From positions 372,001 to 436,000 of the forward strand of contig NZ_JBFEGG010000002.1 of assembly GCF_047228935.1 (NCBI RefSeq): a DNA stretch of 64,000 nt. Reading direction: 5' to 3'. Shown piece after piece: positions 17,130 through 25,958 of the stretch (positions are counted from its first letter, which is position 1; the number at the start of each line of letters is the position of its first letter). Origin of the DNA: Ornithinibacillus sp047228935. GTDB lineage: Bacteria > Bacillota > Bacilli > Bacillales > Amphibacillaceae. Made by a program: the position numbers and the translations under genes. Under the pieces are notes generated by a model. That model was not told where the DNA came from, did not search any database, and saw nothing but the letters and a program-made list of their open reading frames with translations.

Positions 17130-17211
17130 CGTTTTACCTCCTTTTGTTTTACTCGTCACTTTTAAGGATATTATCCGAGGATGTATGCAGTTAGAAGAAT
17201 TAGTAGGTTCA

Positions 17212-17394
17212 TTATAATGTTGGAGGACTGTAAGGAAGCGCCACAGCGAGGATGACATAAATAACCAAATTAGCCGGAAGAAAAATAAATATTAGTCTTA
17301 CTGCCAAAGATGATATCCCAAAATATTCGGCAATACCTCCACATACCCCCGTTAGAGCCCTATCGGTATAGGATTTTCTTAGCCTATTATTCAC
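17212..17394 (-). CDS. PspC-domain membrane protein
   Basis: A 60-residue PspC protein with the signature LTGVCGGIAEYFGISSLAVR and a single membrane helix (FIFLPANLVIYVILAVAL). The start is GTG 17394, seven bases after AGGAGG; an ATG at 17430 lies upstream of the RBS. PspC proteins sense or signal envelope stress; in Bacillaceae small stand-alone versions are common. Confidence 0.85.
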   Translation of the reverse strand: MNNRLRKSYTDRALTGVCGGIAEYFGISSLAVRLIFIFLPANLVIYVILAVALPYSPPTL

Positions 17395-17484
17395 CTTCAC
17401 TCCTCCTAATCGCTTATGAAAACGAAACATTCTCTACTAAAGTTATACGTATTTCTAATCAAAATGTTTCATTTATAACGTGTA

Positions 17485-18018
17485 CTAATCTGGCTTCCTT
17501 CCCCAGCCTTCTTGATTACACAATGAAGTAATATGTGCTAGATGATGTCGACCGTGCCAAGCATAGATTCCGATATTTTCGCCTAATGAGACTTCACCTG
17601 AATCTGGGTGAACAAAAGACTTTTCCAGGTCAGTAGGACTTAGACTTTGTAAAAGGTTGGCCCAGCGTGTATGTAAGGCTTCTAATAGAGAAAGTGAAAT
17701 ATCAATTGGTAATCTATAATCGGAAAGCTCCGCCCATTTCGCTTCATCATATGGCTTAATCACTGGTTTTTCTTCCGTGAGAGCCAATTTAAAGCGAATA
17801 TAGGCATTCAGATGACTATCCGCAAGATGATGTATTACTTGTCTTACGGTCCACCCTCCTACACGATACGGCGTATCAAACTGTTCATTATCAAGGTATT
17901 CCACAGTATCTCGTAATAATCTGGGTAAATCTTCTATTTCATTTATCCAACCTTTGATAATACTACTCGTAATCTCTCCATTGAATTGAAATTTACCAAT
18001 TGGATATTTCTCATTCAT
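17485..18018 (-). CDS. yfiT: YfiT-type DinB metal-dependent hydrolase / bacillithiol transferase family
   Basis: A 177-residue DinB/YfiT four-helix protein. The three metal-ligand histidines can be seen as VIHHLADSH and WHGRHHLAHI. It matches B. subtilis YfiT, described as a metal-dependent hydrolase; related proteins transfer bacillithiol to electrophiles. Start follows GGAGG. Single gene. Confidence 0.85.
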   Translation of the reverse strand: MNEKYPIGKFQFNGEITSSIIKGWINEIEDLPRLLRDTVEYLDNEQFDTPYRVGGWTVRQVIHHLADSHLNAYIRFKLALTEEKPVIKPYDEAKWAELSDYRLPIDISLSLLEALHTRWANLLQSLSPTDLEKSFVHPDSGEVSLGENIGIYAWHGRHHLAHITSLCNQEGWGRKPD

Positions 18019-18090
18019 TTATATTCCTCCCACAAAGTCATATTTTTTTGCTACTAGTCATGCCCACTAATATTTATCAATTGTACCCGT

Positions 18091-18894
18091 TCAAGAAGAA
18101 CGTTTGGCTTCGTCTACAAAGTTTACACTCGCCCACTCTCCCTCGCTCTTAAACAACTTATAGACAGCCTCCTGATTCGTTATCGGCTCCTCTATCCATT
18201 TTAATAGCGTTTGAATAATCGGTTCTTTATCCGGGAAATAGTGAATAATGACCTCACATTGCTCATGTAATCGTGTTGTCCACACTTGAGAACGCACCAT
18301 CACCATCGAATAATATGTTCGTATCAGTTTACGAGCAAAGCCCTGTACGTATGTTTTAAAATCTTCGTTAGAAGCTGTTTTTAACCGATGTAGTGCCCGG
18401 TGAAGTGACTCCTTAATATCTCCATTAAAGCTAATCGCAATCTCTGAAGTTAGTGTATACGGACCAAATCGTTCTCCTAAGTCCTCTCCGTACACACAAA
18501 CAGAAATTTCCTTAAGAAAAGCATTTTCGTAATAATTCGCAGGATCCATTGTATAGTCGTAATCGGCAACAGCTATACCAACATCACGAACTAGATGTTG
18601 ATACTTTTGTGTTAGGTTACTAGCAAGTTTTTTTAATTCATTCAATTCATCAGGATTTAAATTGCCAGTAAAAAGAGCGATAAGATCTAAATCTGATTTT
18701 AAAATTACCGCTTCACCCCTTGCAACGCTGCCATACACATAAACACTGTGCAATCGTTGGGGAAATAACCGTTTAAGAAGCTCGATAGACTCTTGAATAC
18801 AAGGTTGATAGACTTTATCTATTTTCTCTAAACTAACATCACTTACGATAAATCCATTGGGGTCTAGACCATATCCTGGTTTAAGTTTCTTTAT
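18091..18894 (-). CDS. nucleotidyltransferase-domain protein with apparent ATA start
   Basis: The domain signature VYVYGSVARGEAVILKSDLD contains the GS-x10-DxD motif of Pol-beta-type nucleotidyltransferases. The usual start codon for this frame is TTG 18753, directly before the motif and without an RBS. The frame stays open upstream for 47 more codons of plausible sequence. It reaches an ATA at 18894 six bases after AGGAGGAG, giving 267 residues. No ATG, GTG or TTG occurs in that extension before 18753. I therefore call the longer form; a mutated start or sequencing error is possible. Related to aminoglycoside adenylyltransferase-like proteins by fold only. Confidence 0.7.
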   Translation of the reverse strand: MKKLKPGYGLDPNGFIVSDVSLEKIDKVYQPCIQESIELLKRLFPQRLHSVYVYGSVARGEAVILKSDLDLIALFTGNLNPDELNELKKLASNLTQKYQHLVRDVGIAVADYDYTMDPANYYENAFLKEISVCVYGEDLGERFGPYTLTSEIAISFNGDIKESLHRALHRLKTASNEDFKTYVQGFARKLIRTYYSMVMVRSQVWTTRLHEQCEVIIHYFPDKEPIIQTLLKWIEEPITNQEAVYKLFKSEGEWASVNFVDEAKRSS

Positions 18895-18938
18895 TTCTAT
18901 CTCCTCCTTCTATATTATTCCTAGCTACTGCTAGGTAT

Positions 18939-19193
18939 CTAGTTTTTATTCGTTAAAAGCTTTTTCGCCCCATATACTAATAAAACTATCCCTAGAATAA
19001 ACAGAAATCCAACAAAGAAGTTATCAAAGATACCAGGCATGCTTGGTTCACCAGGATAAGAACCACTCCCGTTTAACTTTACTGGAAAACTTTCGCTTGC
19101 GTATTGGAAGACTGCAATGAACCTTTCAATAGTAAATAAAAGACCACTTAATCCTATTAATCCCATTCCTGAAATAAAACTAATCTTCCCCAT
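18939..19193 (-). CDS. small membrane protein
   Basis: An 84-residue protein with hydrophobic segments near 5-30 and 58-76. A polar loop lies between (FPVKLNGSGSYPGEPSMPG) and the tail is KKLLTNKN. Start follows GGAGGGGG. No family recognised. Confidence 0.6.
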   Translation of the reverse strand: MGKISFISGMGLIGLSGLLFTIERFIAVFQYASESFPVKLNGSGSYPGEPSMPGIFDNFFVGFLFILGIVLLVYGAKKLLTNKN

Positions 19194-19269
19194 GTATGTC
19201 CCCCTCCAATTTTTTGTTCAGTAATAAAATGTCTTGATTGTAAACATGAACTCTATAGAACCTATTCGT

Positions 19270-19455
19270 TCAATTCACCTTTTTATCCCAGTTCCATTTA
19301 ATCGCAAATACTAAAGCAAGTATTTGGCATAAGATCCCTAAGCCCCACCCAATTATCAGTGCATAGCTTAATAACGGCCTTAAAGCAAACCCGATACCTA
19401 TAAATGAAGAAGCTAATAAAATAAATACAATCGTTAATTTCTGATTCCTATTTAT
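19270..19455 (-). CDS. small membrane protein with apparent ATA start
   Basis: A 61-codon ORF with two hydrophobic segments (about 8-30 and 32-52) and a basic tail (KWNWDKKVN). The only initiator near the RBS is ATA at 19455, after GGGGGTAGGACA. An in-frame TAG lies just upstream, and no ATG, GTG or TTG occurs until the last codons. It begins 15 bases after the P-loop kinase gene. It is either a real gene with an AUA start or one whose start was lost. Confidence 0.45.
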   Translation of the reverse strand: MNRNQKLTIVFILLASSFIGIGFALRPLLSYALIIGWGLGILCQILALVFAIKWNWDKKVN

Positions 19456-19470
19456 TGTCCTACCCCCTAT

Positions 19471-20118
19471 CTAAATACCCTCCAATGCATTTTTCTCAAC
19501 CCGAATCCCTTCCTTAGTACCTTTAACCACAACATCAAAATGACTACTATACGAATGCATAAATACCTCATACTGAATCCGTCTTTCATGATGGGATAAC
19601 AATAAATACTCCATATCCGCTCCTCTATCTTCAATATCCCGAATCGATCTTCTCTCCAGCTCCGTATCGCCATCGGTATAAAAATAAATTAGTAAGTCAA
19701 ATAGTTCCGGATCAGCAAATGCAACGCACATCCCTTCGACAATCGAGATTTTGTTTTGACCGGAAAGCACTTCACTTTTTAAATAATGCGTATCAATCGT
19801 ACGCAAATCCATATTTCCCTTCAGCATCCGTACATCTCTTTCCAACGAAAGAATGTGATGTGCTGCTGGGTGGCATGCTGTCATCTTGAAGCGGTGTTCT
19901 TCCCCTTTATAGGTGTAGTCGATTTTGGCATACCTTCTTATATCCGAGCTCACAATGTATGGGTCTGTATTCATATAGTTCACTTCACACTTTAACTCTT
20001 CCATCAATTTATGGGCAAAAGTCGTCTTTCCAGCAGCTCCATGACCAGAAATCCCGATAATTAGCTTCTTATCTGCATGATGAATCCAACGTATGACTTC
20101 TTGAATTAATGTATTCAT
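19471..20118 (-). CDS. uridine kinase-like P-loop protein
   Basis: A 215-residue P-loop protein of the phosphoribulokinase/uridine kinase group. It has Walker A GISGHGAAGKTTFA (about residues 23-36), NTDPYIV after strand 2, and SIVEGMCVAF around strand 3. A lid-like RSIRDIEDRGAD precedes the C-terminus. It likely phosphorylates a small metabolite; whether that is uridine is not shown. Start follows GAGGG. The downstream small membrane gene is probably cotranscribed. Confidence 0.75.
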   Translation of the reverse strand: MNTLIQEVIRWIHHADKKLIIGISGHGAAGKTTFAHKLMEELKCEVNYMNTDPYIVSSDIRRYAKIDYTYKGEEHRFKMTACHPAAHHILSLERDVRMLKGNMDLRTIDTHYLKSEVLSGQNKISIVEGMCVAFADPELFDLLIYFYTDGDTELERRSIRDIEDRGADMEYLLLSHHERRIQYEVFMHSYSSHFDVVVKGTKEGIRVEKNALEGI

Positions 20119-20197
20119 CCTTTACCCTCTTTTCTATAATTTTCAAAATGCTCAAACTACATCATACCATAAATTGGAATCACTTTTTTCACACAAA

Positions 20198-20235
20198 ATA
20201 AGCCTACCAATTACTAATATAATTGATAGGCTTAT
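20198..20235 (-). terminator. terminator of the 20243-20737 gene
   Basis: ATAAGCCTACCAATTA pairs with AATTGATAGGCTTAT with one wobble, followed on the minus strand by TTTTG. Confidence 0.8.
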
Positions 20236-20242
20236 ACCTATT

Positions 20243-20737
20243 TTATTCCTCAAAGACTTCCTTATATTCCTCTTCCGTCACTGCATGAAACGAAAGCCTC
20301 TCCTCCGCTATCCAACATGACAATTCAAAACGCTCTGCCCCACCTTGGAATTCTCCTTCTAGTTTGGTTGATTCCCCATCTAAGGTAGTATAAAGCTCTA
20401 GAATTTTACCGTCCGTAATGCCGTTTACATCATAGTACGTTTCTTTAAAAGTTCCATCATTTGCTTGCTCCCTTACTAAAAGAGACCCGGTTAGTTCTCC
20501 CTCAAGCAGTGCCTCATCAAATGTTATAAATACCCGAAACTGTTCTTCCCCAGCGTAAAGGTAACCATATTGCCCTCTAAGCTCGGTGAAAAAATTCCGT
20601 ATACGCTCTTGTTCCTCGTACTCTGCATGATCATCTACCTGGGCATCTTCCTGTCCATTTCCTTGAACCAACCAAATGACCACAACACTCAAAACAACGA
20701 TAATTATTGCCATTCCCCATACTCTTTTACCTTTCAT
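20243..20737 (-). CDS. hypothetical membrane-anchored secreted protein
   Basis: A 164-residue protein with one N-terminal membrane anchor (residues 7-24). An acidic extracellular region follows (HAEYEEQERIRN) and then a beta-rich domain that I do not recognise. No lipobox Cys is present. Start follows GGAAGGGAAG. It lies next to a FusB-like gene but with its own terminator. Confidence 0.6.
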   Translation of the reverse strand: MKGKRVWGMAIIIVVLSVVVIWLVQGNGQEDAQVDDHAEYEEQERIRNFFTELRGQYGYLYAGEEQFRVFITFDEALLEGELTGSLLVREQANDGTFKETYYDVNGITDGKILELYTTLDGESTKLEGEFQGGAERFELSCWIAEERLSFHAVTEEEYKEVFEE

Positions 20738-20810
20738 CCTGCTTCCCTTCCTAATATAGAATATATTGACAGAAACAAAATTATCGATGACTATGAAAAA
20801 ATCGCTATGA

Positions 20811-21446
20811 TTAAGCCTTCAGACGCTCCACAAACTCCTCTAATTTATCTAGAGAGGTCATATTATGGTTACAAGCTTCACTATCGCGGCAAATATAATT
20901 TCCGCGCTTTGTAAATGTCCCTTGCACCTGACCTTTTTTCTCAGCTAGAAACAGTCCTACTTCTTCATGTCCATTACAAAGCGAACATATCCCTTTCTGC
21001 TGTATAGGGTCAAATGAACCGTAAACCCCAAGCAGTTTGCCATTAGATTGGATCACGATGAACTTTTTATTCGAACTATAATCGATCCAACTTAGATAAC
21101 ATAATTCCTGTAAATCTAACTTTTCTATAACGGGTGGCTTTAGCTTTTTCACTTTAGGGAAAAGCTTCTTCATTCCTTGCTCCGTTACCTTAAACGGTAT
21201 GACGAATTTCTTTAGTTGTGCCAAATAGACTTCTTGATCTTCCTTATCCTTAATCGTAATAATAGGCTGCAGGAGCTCTTCCTGTTCCGCTGTTAATTCA
21301 GGAAAAAGTGCTAGCACTCTTTCTATTGCCATTGATTTTATTGTTTGTTTAACACCTTTATCATTCGAAGTTGCGTGACCATTCACTAGGTTCCTCGCCT
21401 GCCGGGAGATAAAATTAAATTGATCCACGCGAATAAATGGTTCCAT
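20811..21446 (-). CDS. FusB/FusC-family EF-G-binding protein
   Basis: A 211-residue protein matching the FusB family. The N-terminal part is a helical bundle. The C-terminal part is a treble-clef zinc finger with Cys/His ligands CSLCNGHEE and YICRDSEACNHNMTSL. FusB-type proteins bind elongation factor G and release it from fusidic-acid-stalled ribosomes; chromosomal homologues are widespread and their natural role is less clear. Start follows GGAGTGATAGT. Resistance cannot be claimed from sequence alone. Confidence 0.85.
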   Translation of the reverse strand: MEPFIRVDQFNFISRQARNLVNGHATSNDKGVKQTIKSMAIERVLALFPELTAEQEELLQPIITIKDKEDQEVYLAQLKKFVIPFKVTEQGMKKLFPKVKKLKPPVIEKLDLQELCYLSWIDYSSNKKFIVIQSNGKLLGVYGSFDPIQQKGICSLCNGHEEVGLFLAEKKGQVQGTFTKRGNYICRDSEACNHNMTSLDKLEEFVERLKA

Positions 21447-21542
21447 ACTATCACTCCATTCTCATTACCACTATTATAGAAAAGAACCACTAACGTTTCT
21501 ATGTAAAAAATGATTAGAAAATAATTATTACCTTTTATAAAC

Positions 21543-21590
21543 AAAAAAGAACCCTACCCTTTAATCGTTACATCACAATAAGGGTAAGGT
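21543..21590 (-). terminator. terminator of the CD3324-type gene
   Basis: ACCCTACCCTTT and AAGGGTAAGG can pair, followed on the minus strand by TTCTTTTTTG. The stem has a mismatch. Confidence 0.55.
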
Positions 21591-21670
21591 ACTTCCTTTG
21601 TTTACTCTGTGTTCAAACCCGCTTGAACATCTATATCTTGCTAAACTGATCATGTATCAACATTCTCGGT

Positions 21671-21943
21671 TTATTTATTTTTATTCGTATAAACAATCTT
21701 TTTAATACTATCTGGCGAAAGATAATATTCAGTTGCTAAATCCTCAATCGAACAACCCGCCTGATAAGCCTTTTTAATCATAGCATTTCTTTTTGCTATC
21801 GACTTTTTTGCTCCTGATTGGGTTCCCCATTTTTGATAATTTGCTTTTGTCTTTGGAATATATATCGTTTCACCCTGTACAAACTTCTGAATTTCTTTTA
21901 ATAGCTCTTCCGGCAAAATTAATTCCGCTTTATGATAGCTCAT
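21671..21943 (-). CDS. CD3324-family HTH protein
   Basis: A 90-residue protein with a basic linker (GTQSGAKKSIAKRNAMIKKA). A C-terminal helix-turn-helix follows (AGCSIEDLATEYYLSPDSIKKIVY), related to the Mor transcriptional regulator family. It probably binds DNA. Start follows AAGGAG. Targets unknown. Confidence 0.75.
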   Translation of the reverse strand: MSYHKAELILPEELLKEIQKFVQGETIYIPKTKANYQKWGTQSGAKKSIAKRNAMIKKAYQAGCSIEDLATEYYLSPDSIKKIVYTNKNK

Positions 21944-22248
21944 GATAACTGCTCCTTATCCTAAATTTAGATAATAAGGTAGCAAAGCCTATCATGACAT
22001 TAGGCGAAGACCATTACCTCATGCAAAGTTTCACCTATTCACAACCAGGCTTTGCATGAGAAGCTACAATATAAGGCATCTTAACTGCCATACCATCACC
22101 TTCTTCACAGGTTTATAAAGATTACTATAATAAAAAAAGTCAGGATTTTCAATATTTGGCCAAACTGAAAAGGTAATGTAACACGGCACTTTTTAAGAGG
22201 AAAAAGAAAAACGGGTAAGGTTCTACAATTAATTAATCGAGGTAACGA
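21944..22248. other. intergenic region with a perfect 11-bp inverted repeat
   Basis: No gene is seen. CTCATGCAAAG (22018-22028) and CTTTGCATGAG (22050-22060) form a perfect inverted repeat with a 21-base spacer. It has no T run, so an operator or a structured leader is as likely as a terminator. Confidence 0.5.
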
Positions 22249-23661
22249 TTAGTTGATATTCGAAACCGTAACGAATTCATAGCCTTCTTCATCTAAGAAA
22301 TTTAATACAAGCTCAACTGCTTCCACAGTAGTAGCATGGATATCATGCATGAGGATGATGGACCCGTCTTGAATATTTTCCTTGACGATGCTTAACACTT
22401 GATCTGGATCATGTGATTTCCAATCCAATGAGTCAATCGTCCATAAGGTAGCTGGCATGTCTATTACATTATCTACCTGTTCATTTCTCGCACCATACGG
22501 CGGTCGGAACACAGTGGGTGATTTACCAATAGCATGTACAACCGCCTCATTCGTTCTCTGAAATTCCAGTTCCATCTCTGCCTCACCAAGTGTGGTTAAA
22601 TCCTTATGACTCCACGTATGATTGCCAATTTCATGACCTGCATCCGCAACTTCTTTTGCGATATCAGGATAGAAATCCACCCTGTTCCCAAGCATAAAAA
22701 AAGTAGCCTTTGCATCGTGTTGATCGAGTAATTTTAGAATTTGCTCCGTATTAGTCGGGTGTGGCCCATCATCAAACGTAAGTGCCACTCGTTTCTTCCC
22801 AACAGGAACTTCCTCTTTTAGTTCAGACTCAGGATTTTCCCCCTTATTCTGTTCTGGAGGATTAACTTTTTCTGCAGTTTTATCCTCAAGATGGAGTTTT
22901 TCTCTCCATTCATCCGTTATCCATTCTTGTATTTCCTTAATAGGTATCGCAATTTCTGGGGACCCTGCAGCACCTGCCGTCACCTCATATTTATTAAATT
23001 TAAAGACAACCGCTTTATCCGTTACATACATATTGGAGAAAGTATTATTCTCATCACGAATCCATTCTTCTAGCTGTTCTTTAAAAAAGTAAGTACGATA
23101 TTCTGTGCTTTCAAATTCCTGCACTAATCGATCGTATATTTCCTCTTTACTTTGTTCATCATTTCTTAAAATATCGGTTTGCGTAATGAAATGATGATTC
23201 GCCGTATCTGCTATAAATACCTTTGAATTCTGCAGACCATTGGCACCTCCAAAATAACTATCATTAGTAAAAACTATGGAGTACACATTTTCAACGACTC
23301 GATAGATATCAAACGATAGATTTAAGGATGCGGTTCTATCATCAAGGAATTCCTTATTATCCTCCACCCCTAGGAAAAATTCATCCTTCGTCTCCGCAAT
23401 AAATTCCAAGATTTCCTTATTTAACTGCGCATCCTCAAACTCTGGGTAATGGATGGCAATATTGTAAGTTTCTTCATCCGACACTTCCGTTTTGATGTTT
23501 ACTCCAGGATAAGCCGACTTTGCGGTTTCTATTCCTTTATCTATTGGTTCTTTCGTTATGTCTTCATCATTTTCGCTTTTTGAAAAAGTGAAAAATAACA
23601 GTAGCCCTACTAATCCTATTAAAATGACCATTATAATCATAGATATTTTCCGTTGCTTCAA
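22249..23661 (-). CDS. pdaC: peptidoglycan deacetylase, PdaC-like
   Basis: An approximately 470-residue membrane-anchored enzyme. It has an N-terminal membrane helix, then a DUF4163/DUF3298 pair (about residues 45-250), then a NodB-type polysaccharide deacetylase domain. Catalytic motifs are TFDDGPHP, HTWSHKDL, RPPYG, and a late LMHDIHATT. The architecture equals B. subtilis PdaC (YjeA), which deacetylates MurNAc. TTG 23661 follows GGAAGGTG with good spacing; an upstream frame start at 23694 is weaker. Single gene. Confidence 0.9.
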   Translation of the reverse strand: MKQRKISMIIMVILIGLVGLLLFFTFSKSENDEDITKEPIDKGIETAKSAYPGVNIKTEVSDEETYNIAIHYPEFEDAQLNKEILEFIAETKDEFFLGVEDNKEFLDDRTASLNLSFDIYRVVENVYSIVFTNDSYFGGANGLQNSKVFIADTANHHFITQTDILRNDEQSKEEIYDRLVQEFESTEYRTYFFKEQLEEWIRDENNTFSNMYVTDKAVVFKFNKYEVTAGAAGSPEIAIPIKEIQEWITDEWREKLHLEDKTAEKVNPPEQNKGENPESELKEEVPVGKKRVALTFDDGPHPTNTEQILKLLDQHDAKATFFMLGNRVDFYPDIAKEVADAGHEIGNHTWSHKDLTTLGEAEMELEFQRTNEAVVHAIGKSPTVFRPPYGARNEQVDNVIDMPATLWTIDSLDWKSHDPDQVLSIVKENIQDGSIILMHDIHATTVEAVELVLNFLDEEGYEFVTVSNIN

Positions 23662-23757
23662 ATCTAACACCTTCCACACTCTTTTTACGAACAATAACCA
23701 TTATACGCTTCTGAAAAAGAGTTAACAAAGAATGTGTAGTAAAAGTTTAAAGACATT

Positions 23758-24234
23758 TTAATTATGAGACCTCTCATGCCGAAGTAGCCATTCCTTTCTC
23801 CATAACCCTCCCGCATATCCGGTGAGCTTTCCGCTTGAGCCTATAATTCGATGACAAGGAACTACAATACTTAATATATTTTTCCCGTTAGCACTTCCTA
23901 CTGCTCTAACCGCTTTTTCGTTTCCTATCGCCATGGATATATCTTTATACGATCCCGTCTCGGCATATGGTATTTCAGTAAGCGCGTTCCACACGTTTTT
24001 TTGAAAATCTGTCCCCTTCATTTCATACGGGAACGTAAACACCTTGCGATTCCCTTTAAAGTAGTCGTCTAGCTCGTTATAACACTTTATTAGAACTGAC
24101 GGTAGATTAGGATGGCATTCGTTCTCTATATCCTTTTTTTCGGAAAATAGTATCGATGTAATCATTTGATCTGTTCCTTCTATTTCTAAGACACCAATTG
24201 GTGATAAATAATCTACGCTATATCGCTTCGTCAT
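23758..24234 (-). CDS. ogt: methylated-DNA--protein-cysteine methyltransferase
   Basis: A 158-residue suicide repair protein with the acceptor motif VVPCHRIIG and the DNA-binding helix-turn-helix region upstream (YKDISMAIGNEKAVRAVGSAN). It removes O6-alkyl groups from guanine. ATG 24234 is preceded by GGAGG. Its 5' end overlaps the end of alkA, forming the last gene of the adaA-alkA-ogt operon. Confidence 0.93.
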   Translation of the reverse strand: MTKRYSVDYLSPIGVLEIEGTDQMITSILFSEKKDIENECHPNLPSVLIKCYNELDDYFKGNRKVFTFPYEMKGTDFQKNVWNALTEIPYAETGSYKDISMAIGNEKAVRAVGSANGKNILSIVVPCHRIIGSSGKLTGYAGGLWRKEWLLRHERSHN

Positions 24235-25135
24235 ATAAAGACCTCCAAAGGTAAAAAGTTGCATACGCTTCCCAACCGCTCCAATTAGCGGCATATTCCT
24301 TTATTTCCTCGATAGATGGTTTACGCTCTAAACCTAATATATTCTTTAATGCATTATGCAATCCAACATCGGCAATTGGTAAGGAAGAAGTATCATGTAG
24401 ACATTTCATCATTACATAATTCGCTGTCCAATCCCCAATACCTCGTATCGAGACTAAGGACTTCTTCACCTCATTGAAATCTCGTTTTTGAAGTAACTTT
24501 TCTTTTGATAAGTTACCACTGACCATCTCTTCGGCAATGCCAATAATATATTCTGCCTTCCTAACCGTGAATTGAAGTTCTCGCAAATCATCCACCTGCA
24601 AGGAAGCAATTTTCTCATAGGTTGGGAAAACCCAATATGTTTCACCCGCAAACATTAAACTTTCTCCAAAACGCTCCACAAACCGTTTCTTTAACGTATA
24701 GGCAAAAGTTAAATTGATTTGTTGTCCTAAAACGGCCCAGACTAACGCTTCAAATAAATCAGGAATACACATGATTCGTAACCCACTATAGCTCTTTGCA
24801 ATTCCCTTAAGAATTCCGTCGTTACTAGCTAATTGATAAAACTCCTTTAAGTCTGCTTCTAAATCAAACCATTCCCAAATAAACTTAGCTACTAGAGAAC
24901 ATCCCTCTTTCTCTGGCTGGCGGTCTGGGAAATCAACCTTAATGGCATTCTCCTCATAACGAATCCTGCATAAAACTAAGGAATCTTCAATCTTAAGTAG
25001 TTTATAGATACTTCCATCTTTTATTTGATGAAGAACCTCCTGACTAGATCGGCTCAAGAATGCAATACATTCGTAAAAACTAAATTCTTTAGGCGGGTAA
25101 ACCTCGATATACGTTTTTTTATCATACCACTCCAT
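24218..25135 (-). CDS. alkA: DNA-3-methyladenine glycosylase II (AlkA-like)
   Basis: A 305-residue HhH-GPD glycosylase: helix-hairpin-helix SLVSIRGIGDWTANYVMM and the catalytic Asp in LPIADVGLHNAL. The N-terminal AlkA-type domain precedes it. It excises alkylated bases. ATG 25135 follows AAAGGAATG. It overlaps the 3' end of adaA by 14 bases and the 5' end of ogt by 17, indicating one operon. Confidence 0.92.
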   Translation of the reverse strand: MEWYDKKTYIEVYPPKEFSFYECIAFLSRSSQEVLHQIKDGSIYKLLKIEDSLVLCRIRYEENAIKVDFPDRQPEKEGCSLVAKFIWEWFDLEADLKEFYQLASNDGILKGIAKSYSGLRIMCIPDLFEALVWAVLGQQINLTFAYTLKKRFVERFGESLMFAGETYWVFPTYEKIASLQVDDLRELQFTVRKAEYIIGIAEEMVSGNLSKEKLLQKRDFNEVKKSLVSIRGIGDWTANYVMMKCLHDTSSLPIADVGLHNALKNILGLERKPSIEEIKEYAANWSGWEAYATFYLWRSLYDEAI

Positions 25136-25823
25136 TTTGACATTCCTTTCGATATGCACTAGGAGATGAATGGGTTATCTTTTTAAATACTTTATAGAAA
25201 TTGGACGTGCTTTGAAACCCCACCTCATAGCAAATCTCTAAGTTCGTCATGGTGGTGTGTCTTAGCAAGTGGGCAGCTTTATCAATACGGATTTTTTCTA
25301 AGTAGGTGCGTGGGGTCTCTGTGGTTTCTTGTTTAAATAAACGCTCCAAATAAAAGGGACTTATCCCAACACCATCCGCTATATCCTTTAGCGTTAACCG
25401 CTGTTTATAATGGTTGACTAGGAAGGTAATCACATTTCGAACAAGCTCCACATGTGGGGACTCTTCGACTTCAGGCTGACATCTTTTACATGGACGATAG
25501 CCTCTAGCTTCTACTTCACTCTGGTCCAAGTAAAATTCAACATTTATTTTCTTCGGCTTCCTTGAGCGACAGGAAGGGCGACAGTATATTTTCGTTGTTT
25601 TTACAGCAGTAAAAAATAACCCATCATACGTACGATCACAGGCAATAATTTTATCCCACATTTCTTCAAATGACAGATTGATACTGGTTACCATGTCAGG
25701 AATCGTCCTTTCTTTACTATCTATTGTTAGCATATTACATTCGTCATTCAATGGAAAGGTATTTTGAATGAACCGGTTTATTGGTGTCATTTTAACAAGT
25801 AATTTCCTCCATTTCGTCCTCAT
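25122..25823 (-). CDS. adaA: AdaA-like methylphosphotriester methyltransferase / AraC activator
   Basis: An Ada N-terminal zinc domain has the four-Cys pattern YCRPSC...RPCKRCQPE (about residues 80-118). An AraC-type HTH follows (TLKDIADGVGISPFYLERLFKQ, then SNFYKVFKKITHSSPSAYRKE). In B. subtilis AdaA accepts methyl from phosphotriesters and then activates adaptive response genes. The start is uncertain: upstream ATGs lack well-spaced RBSs; an internal ATG (MVTSINLSFEEMW) follows AAAGGAC. It leads the alkylation repair operon. Confidence 0.9.
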   Translation of the reverse strand: MRTKWRKLLVKMTPINRFIQNTFPLNDECNMLTIDSKERTIPDMVTSINLSFEEMWDKIIACDRTYDGLFFTAVKTTKIYCRPSCRSRKPKKINVEFYLDQSEVEARGYRPCKRCQPEVEESPHVELVRNVITFLVNHYKQRLTLKDIADGVGISPFYLERLFKQETTETPRTYLEKIRIDKAAHLLRHTTMTNLEICYEVGFQSTSNFYKVFKKITHSSPSAYRKECQNGVV

Positions 25824-25958
25824 TCTTGCTCTTATGGTCTATGATCAGGTAAGCAGCCCTCCATAAGAGCATTATGTTGTAAAAATTACGAATCTATTAA
25901 GTTAGGGAAATATTTGGTATAATGATGGGAAATAATCTATGTAAGGGGTTACATTCCT

